From assembly GCA_020636315.1 (NCBI GenBank), contig JACJYA010000004.1, forward strand, positions 248,001 through 312,000: a DNA stretch of 64,000 bases, in the 5' to 3' direction. The notes below the pieces were generated by a model, which was given only the letters and a program-made list of their open reading frames with translations, was not told where the DNA came from and did no database searches. The position numbers were made by a program, and so were the translations under genes. The first letter of the stretch is position 1. Each line of letters starts with the position of its first letter. Positions 42,378 to 50,107 of this stretch are shown in pieces. The DNA is from Lewinellaceae bacterium (GTDB taxonomy: Bacteria; Bacteroidota; Bacteroidia; Chitinophagales; Saprospiraceae).

Positions 42378-42480
42378 TTCGGGGGTTCATTACGGGTTAT
42401 TCGTTGATTGGGGGAATGGAACTCATCAGGGGCAATGCCCAATCATTCAATCAACTAAGTCAACTATTCAACCAATAAAC
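42371..42480. repeat. Inverted word repeat starting over the xerD stop codon
   Basis: GATTCGTGATTCGGGGG contains the xerD TGA. It continues with TTATTCGTTGATTGGGGG and then the complementary arm CAATCATTCAATCAACTAAG. The next gene's -7 box begins 11 nt past the end. Confidence 0.7.
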
Positions 42481-42490
42481 CAAATAAACC

Positions 42491-42498
42491 TATATTTG
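42491..42498 (+). promoter_or_regulatory. Candidate -7 element (TATATTTG) of the 42518 gene
   Basis: Exact TAnnTTTG match 20 nt upstream of the ATG. No TTG is found at the normal distance, because the upstream part is the word repeat after xerD. Confidence 0.5.
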
Positions 42499-42517
42499 CA
42501 GTTCGAAAAAGAAGCCT

Positions 42518-42880
42518 ATGGAAGAGTGGGAACTGGATTTCGAGTGGTTGCAAGTGCGCCACCAGGTCAAGGAAGCTTTTGGACGGGACAGCCTGCCGGG
42601 CCTCAATGCAGTGCTGTTCCTCATCGGGATACAGGAGCTGGGGCATTTTCAGGACTCCTTCACCAAAGAAGAGAAACAGGACCTGATGCACATCGCGGTC
42701 TGCCGGTTGCTGAGTTACGACGGCTACTATGAGTTTGCCGGAAGGGATGCCGACGGCTGGCCTCACTATAAGATGGTAAAACCCGTTCGAACCCAAGGTG
42801 TTGAAGAACAGGAAAAGCTGCTAAAGATCAAGGCCATACAGTATTTCAGGGAACTTGAGGCGGAGAGGGAGGGGGAATAG
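42518..42880 (+). CDS. Conserved-looking cytoplasmic protein of unknown function
   Basis: A 120-residue soluble protein without a signal peptide: MEEWELDFEWLQVRHQVKEAF, then a helix-rich centre (GLNAVLFLIGIQELGHFQDSFTKEEKQDLMHIAVCRLL) and DADGWPHYKMVKPVRTQGVEEQEKLLKIKAIQYF. The good codon pattern and promoter box argue that it is real. It is probably the first gene of a run with the two cyclophilin lipoproteins and the glucokinase, although gaps of 65, 19 and 15 nt separate them. No family recognised. Confidence 0.78.
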   Translation: MEEWELDFEWLQVRHQVKEAFGRDSLPGLNAVLFLIGIQELGHFQDSFTKEEKQDLMHIAVCRLLSYDGYYEFAGRDADGWPHYKMVKPVRTQGVEEQEKLLKIKAIQYFRELEAEREGE

Positions 42881-42945
42881 GGGGAGTAAAGAGCCGGGTT
42901 CCAGTGTATCAGATTAACAGCTTCAAAAACGTGCAAATACAGAAT

Positions 42946-43590
42946 ATGAAAAACATTGGATTGATCGTTATGGTGAGCCTCCTGTTGTGGAGTTGCAGCC
43001 AGAATTCCAAAACTCATGCATTGATTGAAACGGAGTATGGCAATATTAAGGTGGAGTTATACAACAGTACGCCCAAGCACAAAGCGAATTTCATCAAGCT
43101 TGCGGAGGAGGGTTTTTACGACAGCCTGATGTTCCACCGTGTCATTCCCGGCTTTATGATACAGGGCGGTGACCCCGATTCCAGAAATGCCCGCCCGGGC
43201 CAGCCGCTGGGGCAGGGCGGCCCGGGTTACACCGTTGACGCCGAGATCGGTGAAGTCCACACCCGGGGAGCACTGGCTGCCGCCCGGCTGCCCGACCAGG
43301 CCAACCCGGAACGCAAATCGTCCGGCTCTCAGTTTTATATCGTTGTCGGCCAGAAATTTGATGAGGCCATGCTGAACCAGGTAGAGCAACAGAACAACAT
43401 CCAATATACTCCGGAACAGCGAAAGGAGTATCTGGAAAATGGCGGTTATCCGCCTCTTGACGGCGCTTATACTGTTTTCGGCCATGTAGTGGAAGGCATG
43501 GAAGTTATCGACAAGATTGCCGGTGCGCCGCGCGACCAGATGGACCGGCCGGTGCAGGATATCCGGATGAAAGTGAGCATTATTGATTAA
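42946..43590 (+). CDS. Cyclophilin-type peptidyl-prolyl isomerase lipoprotein
   Basis: A 214-residue lipoprotein (MKNIGLIVMVSLLLWSC, Cys17). The cyclophilin domain follows at once: ETEYGNIKVELYN, FHRVIPGFMIQGGDP with the catalytic Arg, SGSQFYIVVGQ, and the terminal FGHVVEGMEVIDKIAGAPRD. It catalyses cis-trans isomerisation of prolyl bonds in the periplasm, anchored to a membrane. A sister gene follows 19 nt later, with the same core sequence, so the pair arose by duplication. Confidence 0.92.
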   Translation: MKNIGLIVMVSLLLWSCSQNSKTHALIETEYGNIKVELYNSTPKHKANFIKLAEEGFYDSLMFHRVIPGFMIQGGDPDSRNARPGQPLGQGGPGYTVDAEIGEVHTRGALAAARLPDQANPERKSSGSQFYIVVGQKFDEAMLNQVEQQNNIQYTPEQRKEYLENGGYPPLDGAYTVFGHVVEGMEVIDKIAGAPRDQMDRPVQDIRMKVSIID

Positions 43591-43609
43591 TTTCTGAACA
43601 GGCCCTAAA

Positions 43610-44500
43610 ATGAGATTACCGACAATACTGAAGTTATCCCTGTTGGCCGGGCTGGCGGTTTCCTGTGCCCGCCCGGTTGCAAAATTCAGCATCGGAGGGG
43701 AACAGCGCGTGCTTTCTCCTGTAGCGTTTGATAACCAGTCGCAAAAGGCTACCAACTACCAATGGGCATTTGGCGACGGCCAAACCTCACAGGTGGAATC
43801 GCCCACTCATCAATACAAAGCCTCTGGAACTTACACGGTAAAACTGACAGCAATCAATAAAAAAGGAAAAACTAAAACAGTGGAACAAAAGGTATCTATC
43901 GATCCGCCAAAGGCCTGCCTGGCCGAACTGGAAACGGAGTTTGGCACCATGGTCATTCAGCTCTACGATGCAACTCCCAAACACCAGGACAACTTCGTCA
44001 AGCTGGTGGAAGAGGGCTTTTATGACAGCCTGCTGTTCCACCGCGTCATTGAGAATTTCATGATACAGGGTGGTGACCCGGACTCGAAAGACGCAGCGGC
44101 GGGCCTGGCGCTGGGCAGTGGCGGCCCGGGTTATACCATCGAGGCGGAATTTGTTGACTCTCTCATTCACCTGAAGGGCGCCCTGGCCGCCGCCCGCACC
44201 GGCGATGCCGTCAACCCGCAGAAGCGGTCCTCCGGTTCGCAATTCTACATCGTTCAGGGGCAGCCGATGACCGAAGAATTGCTCAACCGCATCGAAGCCC
44301 AGAAAGGCATCCGATACAGCAAGGAACAGCGGGAAGCTTATCTGGAGGTGGGAGGCACCCCCTTCCTCGACCGGGAATATACGGTCTTTGGCAGAGTCAT
44401 AGAAGGGTTGGATGTCCTCGACAAGATTGCAGAGGTACAAACCGATGGGCGCGACCGGCCGGTAAAAGATGTGCACATGAAAATACGACTGATACGGTAA
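43610..44500 (+). CDS. Cyclophilin-type peptidyl-prolyl isomerase lipoprotein with PKD domain
   Basis: A 296-residue lipoprotein with lipobox LAVSC (Cys19). Residues about 25-98 are a PKD domain (VAFDNQSQKATNYQWAFGDGQTSQVESPTHQYKASGTYTVKLTA). The cyclophilin domain follows: ETEFGTMVIQLYD, FHRVIENFMIQGGDP, RSSGSQFYIVQGQ, FGRVIEGLDVLDKI. Its cyclophilin part resembles the preceding gene closely; the PKD insertion is the main difference and may bind protein or glycan partners. The two are probably one transcript. Confidence 0.92.
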   Translation: MRLPTILKLSLLAGLAVSCARPVAKFSIGGEQRVLSPVAFDNQSQKATNYQWAFGDGQTSQVESPTHQYKASGTYTVKLTAINKKGKTKTVEQKVSIDPPKACLAELETEFGTMVIQLYDATPKHQDNFVKLVEEGFYDSLLFHRVIENFMIQGGDPDSKDAAAGLALGSGGPGYTIEAEFVDSLIHLKGALAAARTGDAVNPQKRSSGSQFYIVQGQPMTEELLNRIEAQKGIRYSKEQREAYLEVGGTPFLDREYTVFGRVIEGLDVLDKIAEVQTDGRDRPVKDVHMKIRLIR

Positions 44501-44515
44501 CTTAACAGGAATGTC

Positions 44516-45274
44516 ATGCAGGAACGAAGAATACTGGGGATCGATGTTGGAGCTTCCGGCATTAAAGGAGGGGTCATAGACATCGATGCCGGAGAACTGA
44601 TCAATGAGCGCATCCGGCTGGAAACTCCGGACCCCGCCACTCCCGAAGCGATGGCGGAAACCTTCGCCGAACTCGTCCGGTTGCATAACTGGAAAGGCCT
44701 GATCGGTTGTGGGTTTCCCTCCATCATTAAAAACGGTGTGGCCTACTCCGCCGCCAACATCAGCGAGGAATGGATCGGCAGGAATGTCGTGGAAACTTTC
44801 TCAATGGCCTGCGGATGCCCGGTGGAAGTACTCAATGATGCCGATGCCGCCGGGCTGGCGGAAATGCAGTTTGGGTTTGGAAAGGGCGAAATGGGTACCG
44901 TATTGCTGATCACGATCGGCTCCGGGCTGGGGTCCGCCCTCTTTATAGATGGCAAGCTGGTGCCGAATACCGAATTTGGCCACATCTACCTAAGGAACCA
45001 GAAAAAGGTGGCTGAACAGTATGCTTCGAGTAATGCCCGCAAGCGGGAGGATCTGAGCTGGGAAGAATGGGGCATCCGCTTTAATGAGTACCTCGAAAAT
45101 ATTGAGAGGGTCCTCAATCCTGACCTCATTCTGTTGGGAGGAGGCACCAGTAAGCGCTTCGACAAGTACGATTCTTACCTTGCCATACGCACTCCGGTCA
45201 GGCCGGCACAATTGCTGAATGCCGCCGGCGCCATCGGCGCAGCTGTTTACGCCTTTCAGCAGTCCAGAAAATAA
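44516..45274 (+). CDS. ppgK: Polyphosphate-type glucokinase (ROK family)
   Basis: A 252-residue kinase. ILGIDVGASGIKGGVIDI binds phosphate, PVEVLNDADAAGLAEMQFGFGKGEMGTVLLITIGSGLGSALF carries the catalytic Asp and second phosphate loop, and LVPNTEFGHIYL matches the signature of polyphosphate glucokinases. Length and motifs fit PpgK, which uses polyphosphate (and often ATP) to make glucose 6-phosphate. A ROK glucokinase that uses ATP only cannot be excluded. Starts 15 nt after the cyclophilin gene. Confidence 0.88.
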   Translation: MQERRILGIDVGASGIKGGVIDIDAGELINERIRLETPDPATPEAMAETFAELVRLHNWKGLIGCGFPSIIKNGVAYSAANISEEWIGRNVVETFSMACGCPVEVLNDADAAGLAEMQFGFGKGEMGTVLLITIGSGLGSALFIDGKLVPNTEFGHIYLRNQKKVAEQYASSNARKREDLSWEEWGIRFNEYLENIERVLNPDLILLGGGTSKRFDKYDSYLAIRTPVRPAQLLNAAGAIGAAVYAFQQSRK

Positions 45275-45316
45275 TCCGGAGCCGAATCCTGAACGGAAAC
45301 CGGCGGCCCTCAGCTT

Positions 45317-46714
45317 TTATGCAGTATAAGTTGAGATCAGGGAAATGACATCAGGGTCCTGTTCCAACTCGGGAAGGATTTTAAAGAGCAGGCGGTGTAT
45401 TTCAAAATCTTCGATCAGCGCCTCACCCAGCCAGAAGCAGGCTTCCTGCCGCTGGCCAAGAGTAAACAGGCAGGCCACCCGGCAGTACATCAACTCTACA
45501 CTACCCACCTCTTCTTCGCCCATCTCGGAAATTTCCAATGCATTCTCCGCATCACCAGTTTCCAGGAAAAAGGTTGCCAGGCGCATCCACGTGTGGTTTT
45601 CCTCTGGATTGGCTTCCACAGCCAGGCGAAAGCATTCTTCGGCTTCCTCCATCTGTTCTGTTTTCCGGTAGGCTTCTCCCAGAGCAATGTAGTATTCTTC
45701 GCGCTGGCCTTCCACCTCGATGGCTTTCTCAAAGAAGTGAATAGCGGTCTGCCAGCTCTCTTCTTTCATATAGCACTCCCCGATAAAAAACAGGATCTCG
45801 TCATTGAGAGGGTCGAGCTGGATGGCCCGGTTGTAGAAAGTGGTGGCAGCGTGGTATTTCCCCAGGTAATAATAGCACTGCCCTATGGCTGTATAGGTCT
45901 CGCTGTCTGCCTCAAAAGTTTCCAACAATTCGAAATAGTACTTCAGGGATTTATGGAACTGCTTGAGCTCAAAGCAAAGCCCGGCGCATTCCCGGCAGGC
46001 GTCCTCAAAGCCCTCATCGATCACGAAGGCAAACTCATAAGCACTGATGGCCTCTTCGTATTCCCCCAGATAGGCATGTGCCTGTCCGAGGTTGAACCAG
46101 GCCACGGCCGAATACGCATCCCTTTCGAGAATAGCCTCATGGATCTCAATGCTTTCTTCATATTTTCTTGAAAGCTCAATGCAAACTCCCAGGCGCTCCA
46201 GGGCCACCACGTTGTCGGGGGCCAGGTCAATAGCCGCACGAAGAGCATAGAACATCCGCTCGTACTCCTCTTCTATTTCAAAGGCTATAGATTCGGTTAC
46301 ATAAATTTGGCTGAGCAATTCTTCATCGGCCGTTTCTTTCATCCGGTCCAGTAAGGCCAGGGCTTCAGTAGTGCGCCCCAGGCCGGCAATGGCCTCTGCC
46401 CACAACAGGTCTATCTCCGGTTCCAGAGGGGCATAAAGGCGAGCCAGCTCCAAGACGCGCAACGCATCTTCCTCCTTGCCTAAACCGATCAGCAACTCTG
46501 CCTTACGGTTGTAAAAATCGGCGGTGAAATTATGGTGAGCAATGGCATTGTCCGCCACCTCAAGAGCTTTATCCAGTTGGTTGTCTCTCTCGTAGAATTC
46601 GATGATCTTCAGATACGCTTTCTCCTCAAAAAAAGCTGCCTCACCACTCCTGAACTGTTCTTCATAAGCGGCGACGAGGTTGTTAGCTTCGGGATCTTTT
46701 CTGTAATTGTTCAT
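45317..46714 (-). CDS. Tetratricopeptide-repeat protein
   Basis: A 465-residue protein started at 46714 (MNNYRKDPEANNLVAAYEEQ); starts at 46723 and 46795 are possible. There are about eleven TPR units, for example GEYEEAISAYEFAFVIDEGF, GKYHAATTFYNRAIQLDPLN and EQMEEAEECFRLAVEANPEE. No signal peptide and no membrane helix, so it is a cytoplasmic scaffold or assembly factor. Related one-gene TPR proteins are common in Bacteroidota but their partners are unknown. The upstream region has an unusual palindrome and direct repeats. Confidence 0.88.
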   Translation of the reverse strand: MNNYRKDPEANNLVAAYEEQFRSGEAAFFEEKAYLKIIEFYERDNQLDKALEVADNAIAHHNFTADFYNRKAELLIGLGKEEDALRVLELARLYAPLEPEIDLLWAEAIAGLGRTTEALALLDRMKETADEELLSQIYVTESIAFEIEEEYERMFYALRAAIDLAPDNVVALERLGVCIELSRKYEESIEIHEAILERDAYSAVAWFNLGQAHAYLGEYEEAISAYEFAFVIDEGFEDACRECAGLCFELKQFHKSLKYYFELLETFEADSETYTAIGQCYYYLGKYHAATTFYNRAIQLDPLNDEILFFIGECYMKEESWQTAIHFFEKAIEVEGQREEYYIALGEAYRKTEQMEEAEECFRLAVEANPEENHTWMRLATFFLETGDAENALEISEMGEEEVGSVELMYCRVACLFTLGQRQEACFWLGEALIEDFEIHRLLFKILPELEQDPDVISLISTYTA

Positions 46715-47174
46715 AGGACGCATAGGCGCTTTTGTATTTTTTGTCCATTCTATGCCGGAGAGCAAGCCCTCCGGGTAATAAACTTCTGTGGGCATTTGTT
46801 CGCTGAGGCCGGTTTCGGCCCGGCAGCCATTCGATCGGCTTAGTTTAGGTATAAAGATAAGTAAAAAGGTACCAAAGATGCCACCAATTGAAAGCGCAAC
46901 TACCGTTCCATTAATGGAACGGTAGCATTATGCCAGGGAATGGTAGTATTCCGCATAACTTTCTGCTAACTAACACTTTAGGAATTAATTTTATTTAAGA
47001 TTCCTTGTATGTGTTAAATCGAACATATCGCAGGTAATGCCATTTTTGGTGAACTACTGCCCGCCGGTGAATAGCCGGGTGAGTTGGCCGATTGGAGGAG
47101 GTATTCCGATAAGGGGGGATGTGGTTCTACGGTTCTACGGTTCTACGGCTCTACGGTTCTACGGCTCTACGGTT
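46715..47174. other. Gene-free region upstream of the TPR gene
   Basis: It holds the promoter area of the TPR gene, a perfect palindrome with direct repeats (46900-46951), a plain AT-rich stretch (46960-47035) and the octamer tandem repeat that runs into the permease gene. Confidence 0.55.
46900..46951. promoter_or_regulatory. Perfect 26-bp palindrome plus a 21-bp-spaced direct repeat
   Basis: 46900-46925 is perfectly self-complementary with centre ATTAAT and half-site CTACCGTTCC. The right half-site GGAACGGTAG (46916) recurs as GGAATGGTAG starting at 46937, 21 bp away. Read on the minus strand these are tandem CTACCRTTCC sites ahead of the TPR gene, the spacing used by LytTR-type regulators. 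Confidence 0.6.
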
Positions 47175-47200
47175 TTACGGTTTTACGGTTTTACGGTTCC
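47123..47200. repeat. Octanucleotide tandem repeat (GGTTCTAC/GGTTTTAC)
   Basis: Nine consecutive 8-nt units with only C/T variation at two positions. On the minus strand the last codons and the TAA of the permease gene (KTVKP-stop) are read from these units, so the repeat supplies the end of the protein. Confidence 0.9.
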
Positions 47201-48149
47201 TCCACTGCAAGCCGCTGACAAGATAGACGCCACTGAAGATCAGCACTGCTGCCAGCAATTTAAGGGGAGTCAATTCATCCCGGCCAAAGCTAACAGCAAT
47301 GAGGGTGGCCAGGAGCGGTTGCAGGTAGATATAAATACTTACAATAGATGGGTTGACGACCGACAATGCATAGGCATTGAAAAGGTAAGCCAGAAAAGTA
47401 GTGCATAACAATACATAAAGAACGGCCATCCAAATCCCGGGAGTAAACCGGGCCCAATCGGCGGCCATCAGGCCCGGGCCGCCAAATGGAATGACAAAGA
47501 GAGCACCAAAAGTAAACACCCACTTGACCACCGTTACCGGATGATATTTAGCCATGAGCTTTTTAACCAGCACCAGATAAATTCCAAAGGAAGTGGCATT
47601 TAGAAAGACCAGCAGGTCGCCCCAGAAGCCCTGCCCGCTAAATGACACTTGTTGTCCGTAGGCGATAAGCAGTATGGCCCCCGCTGCGCCCAGTACAATG
47701 CCCACTACTTTCCTGCCGGTGATTCGTTCTCCGATCAGGATAGCCGAAGCGGCCAGCACCAGTACCGGCGTAGTGGTCATGATCAAAGAGGCATTGATTG
47801 GCCTGGTCCAGTGAAGGCCGGCAAAAAAGAACATCTGGTTAAGCGCCACCCCAAATAAGCCGCAAAGTATCAGGCGGCCAAAATCTGCACGCGCCACGCG
47901 CTCCCGCACCAGGGCCAGATGGAAGAGCCAGAAAAGCACCACTGCGCTGATCACCCTAAGCAAGATGAACGCCAGAGGCGATAGGTAACCGCCATCCATT
48001 ACCTCCTTGGCAATGGTATAATTGGCGCCGTAGATCAGGGCCACGAGAAACAGAGCGATATGTGCTTTGGCTGACCTGTTCAGGGCTCGGAAGCTTTTAC
48101 CGCCGGCATATCCAGATCCTGGGCCGGCATTAAAAAAGTATCGGCGCAA
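47175..48149 (-). CDS. EamA/DMT-superfamily permease
   Basis: A 324-residue protein with ten membrane helices in two five-helix EamA halves (AHIALFLVALIYGANYTIAKE at the start of the first, GDLLVFLNATSFGIYLVLVKK at the start of the second). Transporters of this family export metabolites or amino acids, but the substrate cannot be predicted. The start is uncertain: TTG at 48149 is used, because no in-frame ATG occurs before residue 50 and an exact -7 box lies just upstream. The C-terminus is encoded by the octamer repeat. Confidence 0.85.
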   Translation of the reverse strand: MRRYFFNAGPGSGYAGGKSFRALNRSAKAHIALFLVALIYGANYTIAKEVMDGGYLSPLAFILLRVISAVVLFWLFHLALVRERVARADFGRLILCGLFGVALNQMFFFAGLHWTRPINASLIMTTTPVLVLAASAILIGERITGRKVVGIVLGAAGAILLIAYGQQVSFSGQGFWGDLLVFLNATSFGIYLVLVKKLMAKYHPVTVVKWVFTFGALFVIPFGGPGLMAADWARFTPGIWMAVLYVLLCTTFLAYLFNAYALSVVNPSIVSIYIYLQPLLATLIAVSFGRDELTPLKLLAAVLIFSGVYLVSGLQWRNRKTVKP

Positions 48150-48175
48150 GCCGGGGCGAGCGCCGATGAATGGTG

Positions 48176-48183
48176 CAAAGATA
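48176..48183 (-). promoter_or_regulatory. Candidate -7 element (TATCTTTG) of the permease gene
   Basis: Exact TAnnTTTG match; RNA start expected near 48169, about 20 nt before the TTG start codon. No TTG at 17-23 nt. Confidence 0.45.
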
Positions 48184-48225
48184 TAAATTTGAGGTTGAAA
48201 ATTTTCAGTTCTACGAGGAGTGGGA

Positions 48226-48702
48226 TCAATTCCTGAAGTTGCGGTTGGGGCGGTTGTTCGAACGCCTTTCCTGTACCCTTTTCAGGATCTCCAGGCGAAA
48301 TTCCTTATCAGCTTTGTTAAAAAGGGCGACCTTTCGGGGTGAAACGGCCTGTCTAAAACGCTGGAAGTAGTCGCGTTTGAGATTCAGGATCTCCTGTTCC
48401 ATTTCAAAACGGCGGTTTATAAAGGCTTCGGCTTCCTGATCCGACATACTTTCTATCGGGCGAGAGGGCTTGTACTTGCTACGTATTTTATCTCTTTCCG
48501 CCTCAAACTCATTGTGCAGCGCCCAGAACTGCTCCGACTCGGCAGGAGTGAAGCCCAGGCGTTCGGTAATGTATGCCACGCGGGCAGCCTGTATCTTGCT
48601 GCGGGCCTCGGCCCCCACCGGCTCATCGTCAAAGATCTGTCCAAACCCCGGCAAAGCAAAAAAGCCGGCAAGCAACAGCACCATCCAAAATTTCTTATTC
48701 AT
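48226..48702 (-). CDS. Periplasmic Spy/CpxP-like protein
   Basis: A 158-residue exported protein (signal MNKKFWMVLLLAGFFALPGFGQ). The mature part is a helical bundle with RVAYITERLGFTPAESEQFWALHNEFEAERDKIRSKY and repeated charged helices, close to the LTxxQ pattern of Spy/CpxP chaperones and of the heavy-metal-sensing relatives. Third gene of a sigma/anti-sigma operon; such an arrangement is common in Bacteroidota and suggests a stress-responsive chaperone or an extra regulator. Confidence 0.83.
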   Translation of the reverse strand: MNKKFWMVLLLAGFFALPGFGQIFDDEPVGAEARSKIQAARVAYITERLGFTPAESEQFWALHNEFEAERDKIRSKYKPSRPIESMSDQEAEAFINRRFEMEQEILNLKRDYFQRFRQAVSPRKVALFNKADKEFRLEILKRVQERRSNNRPNRNFRN

Positions 48703-48729
48703 CTTCTGATAGTTTTTGTGGTTTCAACA

Positions 48730-49278
48730 TTACAAAAGCTCCTCCAGCTCATCGAGGCTGATGTCTTCGAGGTAATCATCCAGATAACGGTCTATTTCTA
48801 CTTCATCGATTTCCGGCAACACCTCTACCCCGGGAATGCCTTCCTCTGAAACGATTGCCGCCTCCACCATAAGATCCAAGCCGAATTCACCGATGTTTTC
48901 AGATACATAGGCTTTGGCTTCCTCTTCGCTGATGCCGGCTAAAACCTCGCCGGCAGCAGATAGCCCGGATTGCGCCCAAAACAGGTAAGCGCCCGCGGCC
49001 AGCAGCACCAGGGCCATGGCCAGTCCAATTGCCTGGCGGGGCATTAACCACCATTGAAGCCACCCTGCAAGGCCTCCAGCTTTTTTAGCCCGGCCCTGCG
49101 CCGGAAGGCCATCCCGCACCAGGCCTTCTTCTGCCCGGGCCCGCCGGAGCACCTCATCGGGCAGCCCGTCGAAGTATCCTTCCGGCACCCGGAAAGGATG
49201 CCGGCTTTCACCTTTCATTTTTGAAAGCAGAGGGGACAAGCCCTCCAGTTCTTCCTTTATCTTATCTCTTTCGCTCAT
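48730..49278 (-). CDS. Probable anti-sigma factor with one membrane helix
   Basis: A 182-residue protein: cytoplasmic N-terminus (MSERDKIKEELEGLSPLLSKMKGESRHPFRVPEGYFDGLPDEVL), one membrane segment near residues 80-103 (AIGLAMALVLLAAGAYLFW), and an acidic periplasmic tail ending EIDRYLDDYLEDISLDELEELL. The VPEGYFDGLPDEVL stretch is typical of Bacteroidota proteins encoded after a sigma factor. It starts inside the sigma gene's stop (ATGA overlap). It likely holds the sigma factor at the membrane. Confidence 0.8.
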   Translation of the reverse strand: MSERDKIKEELEGLSPLLSKMKGESRHPFRVPEGYFDGLPDEVLRRARAEEGLVRDGLPAQGRAKKAGGLAGWLQWWLMPRQAIGLAMALVLLAAGAYLFWAQSGLSAAGEVLAGISEEEAKAYVSENIGEFGLDLMVEAAIVSEEGIPGVEVLPEIDEVEIDRYLDDYLEDISLDELEELL

Positions 49279-49856
49279 AGTTCCGCTTTAAAAAATGCTT
49301 CAATCTTTTTTACTGCATGATGGTAGGAAGCCTTCAGCGCACCCACTGAGGTCTCCAGCACTTCGGATATTTCCTTATAGCTCAGCTCTTCAAAATAACG
49401 CATATTGAAAACGAGCCTTTGCTTCTCCGGCAGTTCCGCCAGCGCCTGCATCAGCCGCTCTTCGGCCTCGTCCCCATCAAAAAAGGGATCGGCCTGAAGG
49501 CTGTAAACGGGGCTGCTTTCCTCATCCTCCAGGGATGCTGCGCTGCGCCGCTGCCTCTTTTTCAGAAAGGTGATCGCTTCATTGGCCGCAATTCGGTACA
49601 GCCAGGTATAGAGTTTCGACTTCCTTTCAAAGTTGTGGATGTTGCGATACACCTTTAAGAAACAATTCTGAATAACGTCATTGGCGTCCTCATGCTCATG
49701 AACCATTCTCCGAACATGCCAGTACAGGCGTTCCTGATACTTTTCCATCAGCAGGCGAAAGCCCCGCTCATGCGTACGCGGCTTCTCCAAAAGCAACAGT
49801 ATTTGTTCATCTGAAATGGCTGCCAATTTCGTCTGCAATTGTGTGTGTTTACACAC
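49275..49856 (-). CDS. ECF-type RNA polymerase sigma factor
   Basis: A 193-residue protein started at the GTG at 49856, which has GGAG nine bases upstream; the frame is open to 49991 but that part is repetitive sequence. Region 2 is LLMEKYQERLYWHVRRMVHEHEDANDVIQNCFLKVYRNI with the LYTWLYRIAANEAI helix, and region 4 is LPEKQRLVFNMRYFEELSYKEISEVLETSVGALKASYHHAVKKI. It directs polymerase to a small regulon and is probably controlled by the membrane protein encoded next. An alternative start is the TTG at 49838. Confidence 0.9.
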   Translation of the reverse strand: MCKHTQLQTKLAAISDEQILLLLEKPRTHERGFRLLMEKYQERLYWHVRRMVHEHEDANDVIQNCFLKVYRNIHNFERKSKLYTWLYRIAANEAITFLKKRQRRSAASLEDEESSPVYSLQADPFFDGDEAEERLMQALAELPEKQRLVFNMRYFEELSYKEISEVLETSVGALKASYHHAVKKIEAFFKAEL

Positions 49857-49876
49857 TGACGGACACTCCGGGGATT

Positions 49877-50107
49877 GTGTAAAGGTGGATGCATGTAAAG
49901 GTGTAAAAGAGAAAAGCTGCCAGTTTTTACACTTATACACTTTTTTTCCCGGCTCGCAGAGACGGGACACAAACAGGCCCAAACTGTCCAATAGTGTGGT
50001 GTATTTGTTCTTTATGACTACGCCGGCGGCAAAAGGTTTAACCGGAAGAGCTTATGCAAGGATTTTTTGTGTAAAACCTGATACACTCCCCCCCTTACTT
50101 TTACACT
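49877..50107. repeat. GTGTAAA-word repeat region starting at the potassium-channel stop
   Basis: On the minus strand, the base after the channel's TAG begins AGTGTAAAAGTAAGG. Further on come GGTTTTACACAAAAAA, GTATAAGTGTAAAAAC and CTTTTACACCTTTACA, that is, words in both orientations that can pair. The region also forms the leader of the sigma-factor gene. Confidence 0.65.

Noticed and set aside
41457..42480. xerD as integrase of a mobile element with the flanking repeat as attachment site
   Set aside because: The protein is a standard-length housekeeping XerD, and the adjacent repeat is a degenerate word tract like those behind other genes, with no cargo genes or matching distant copy here.
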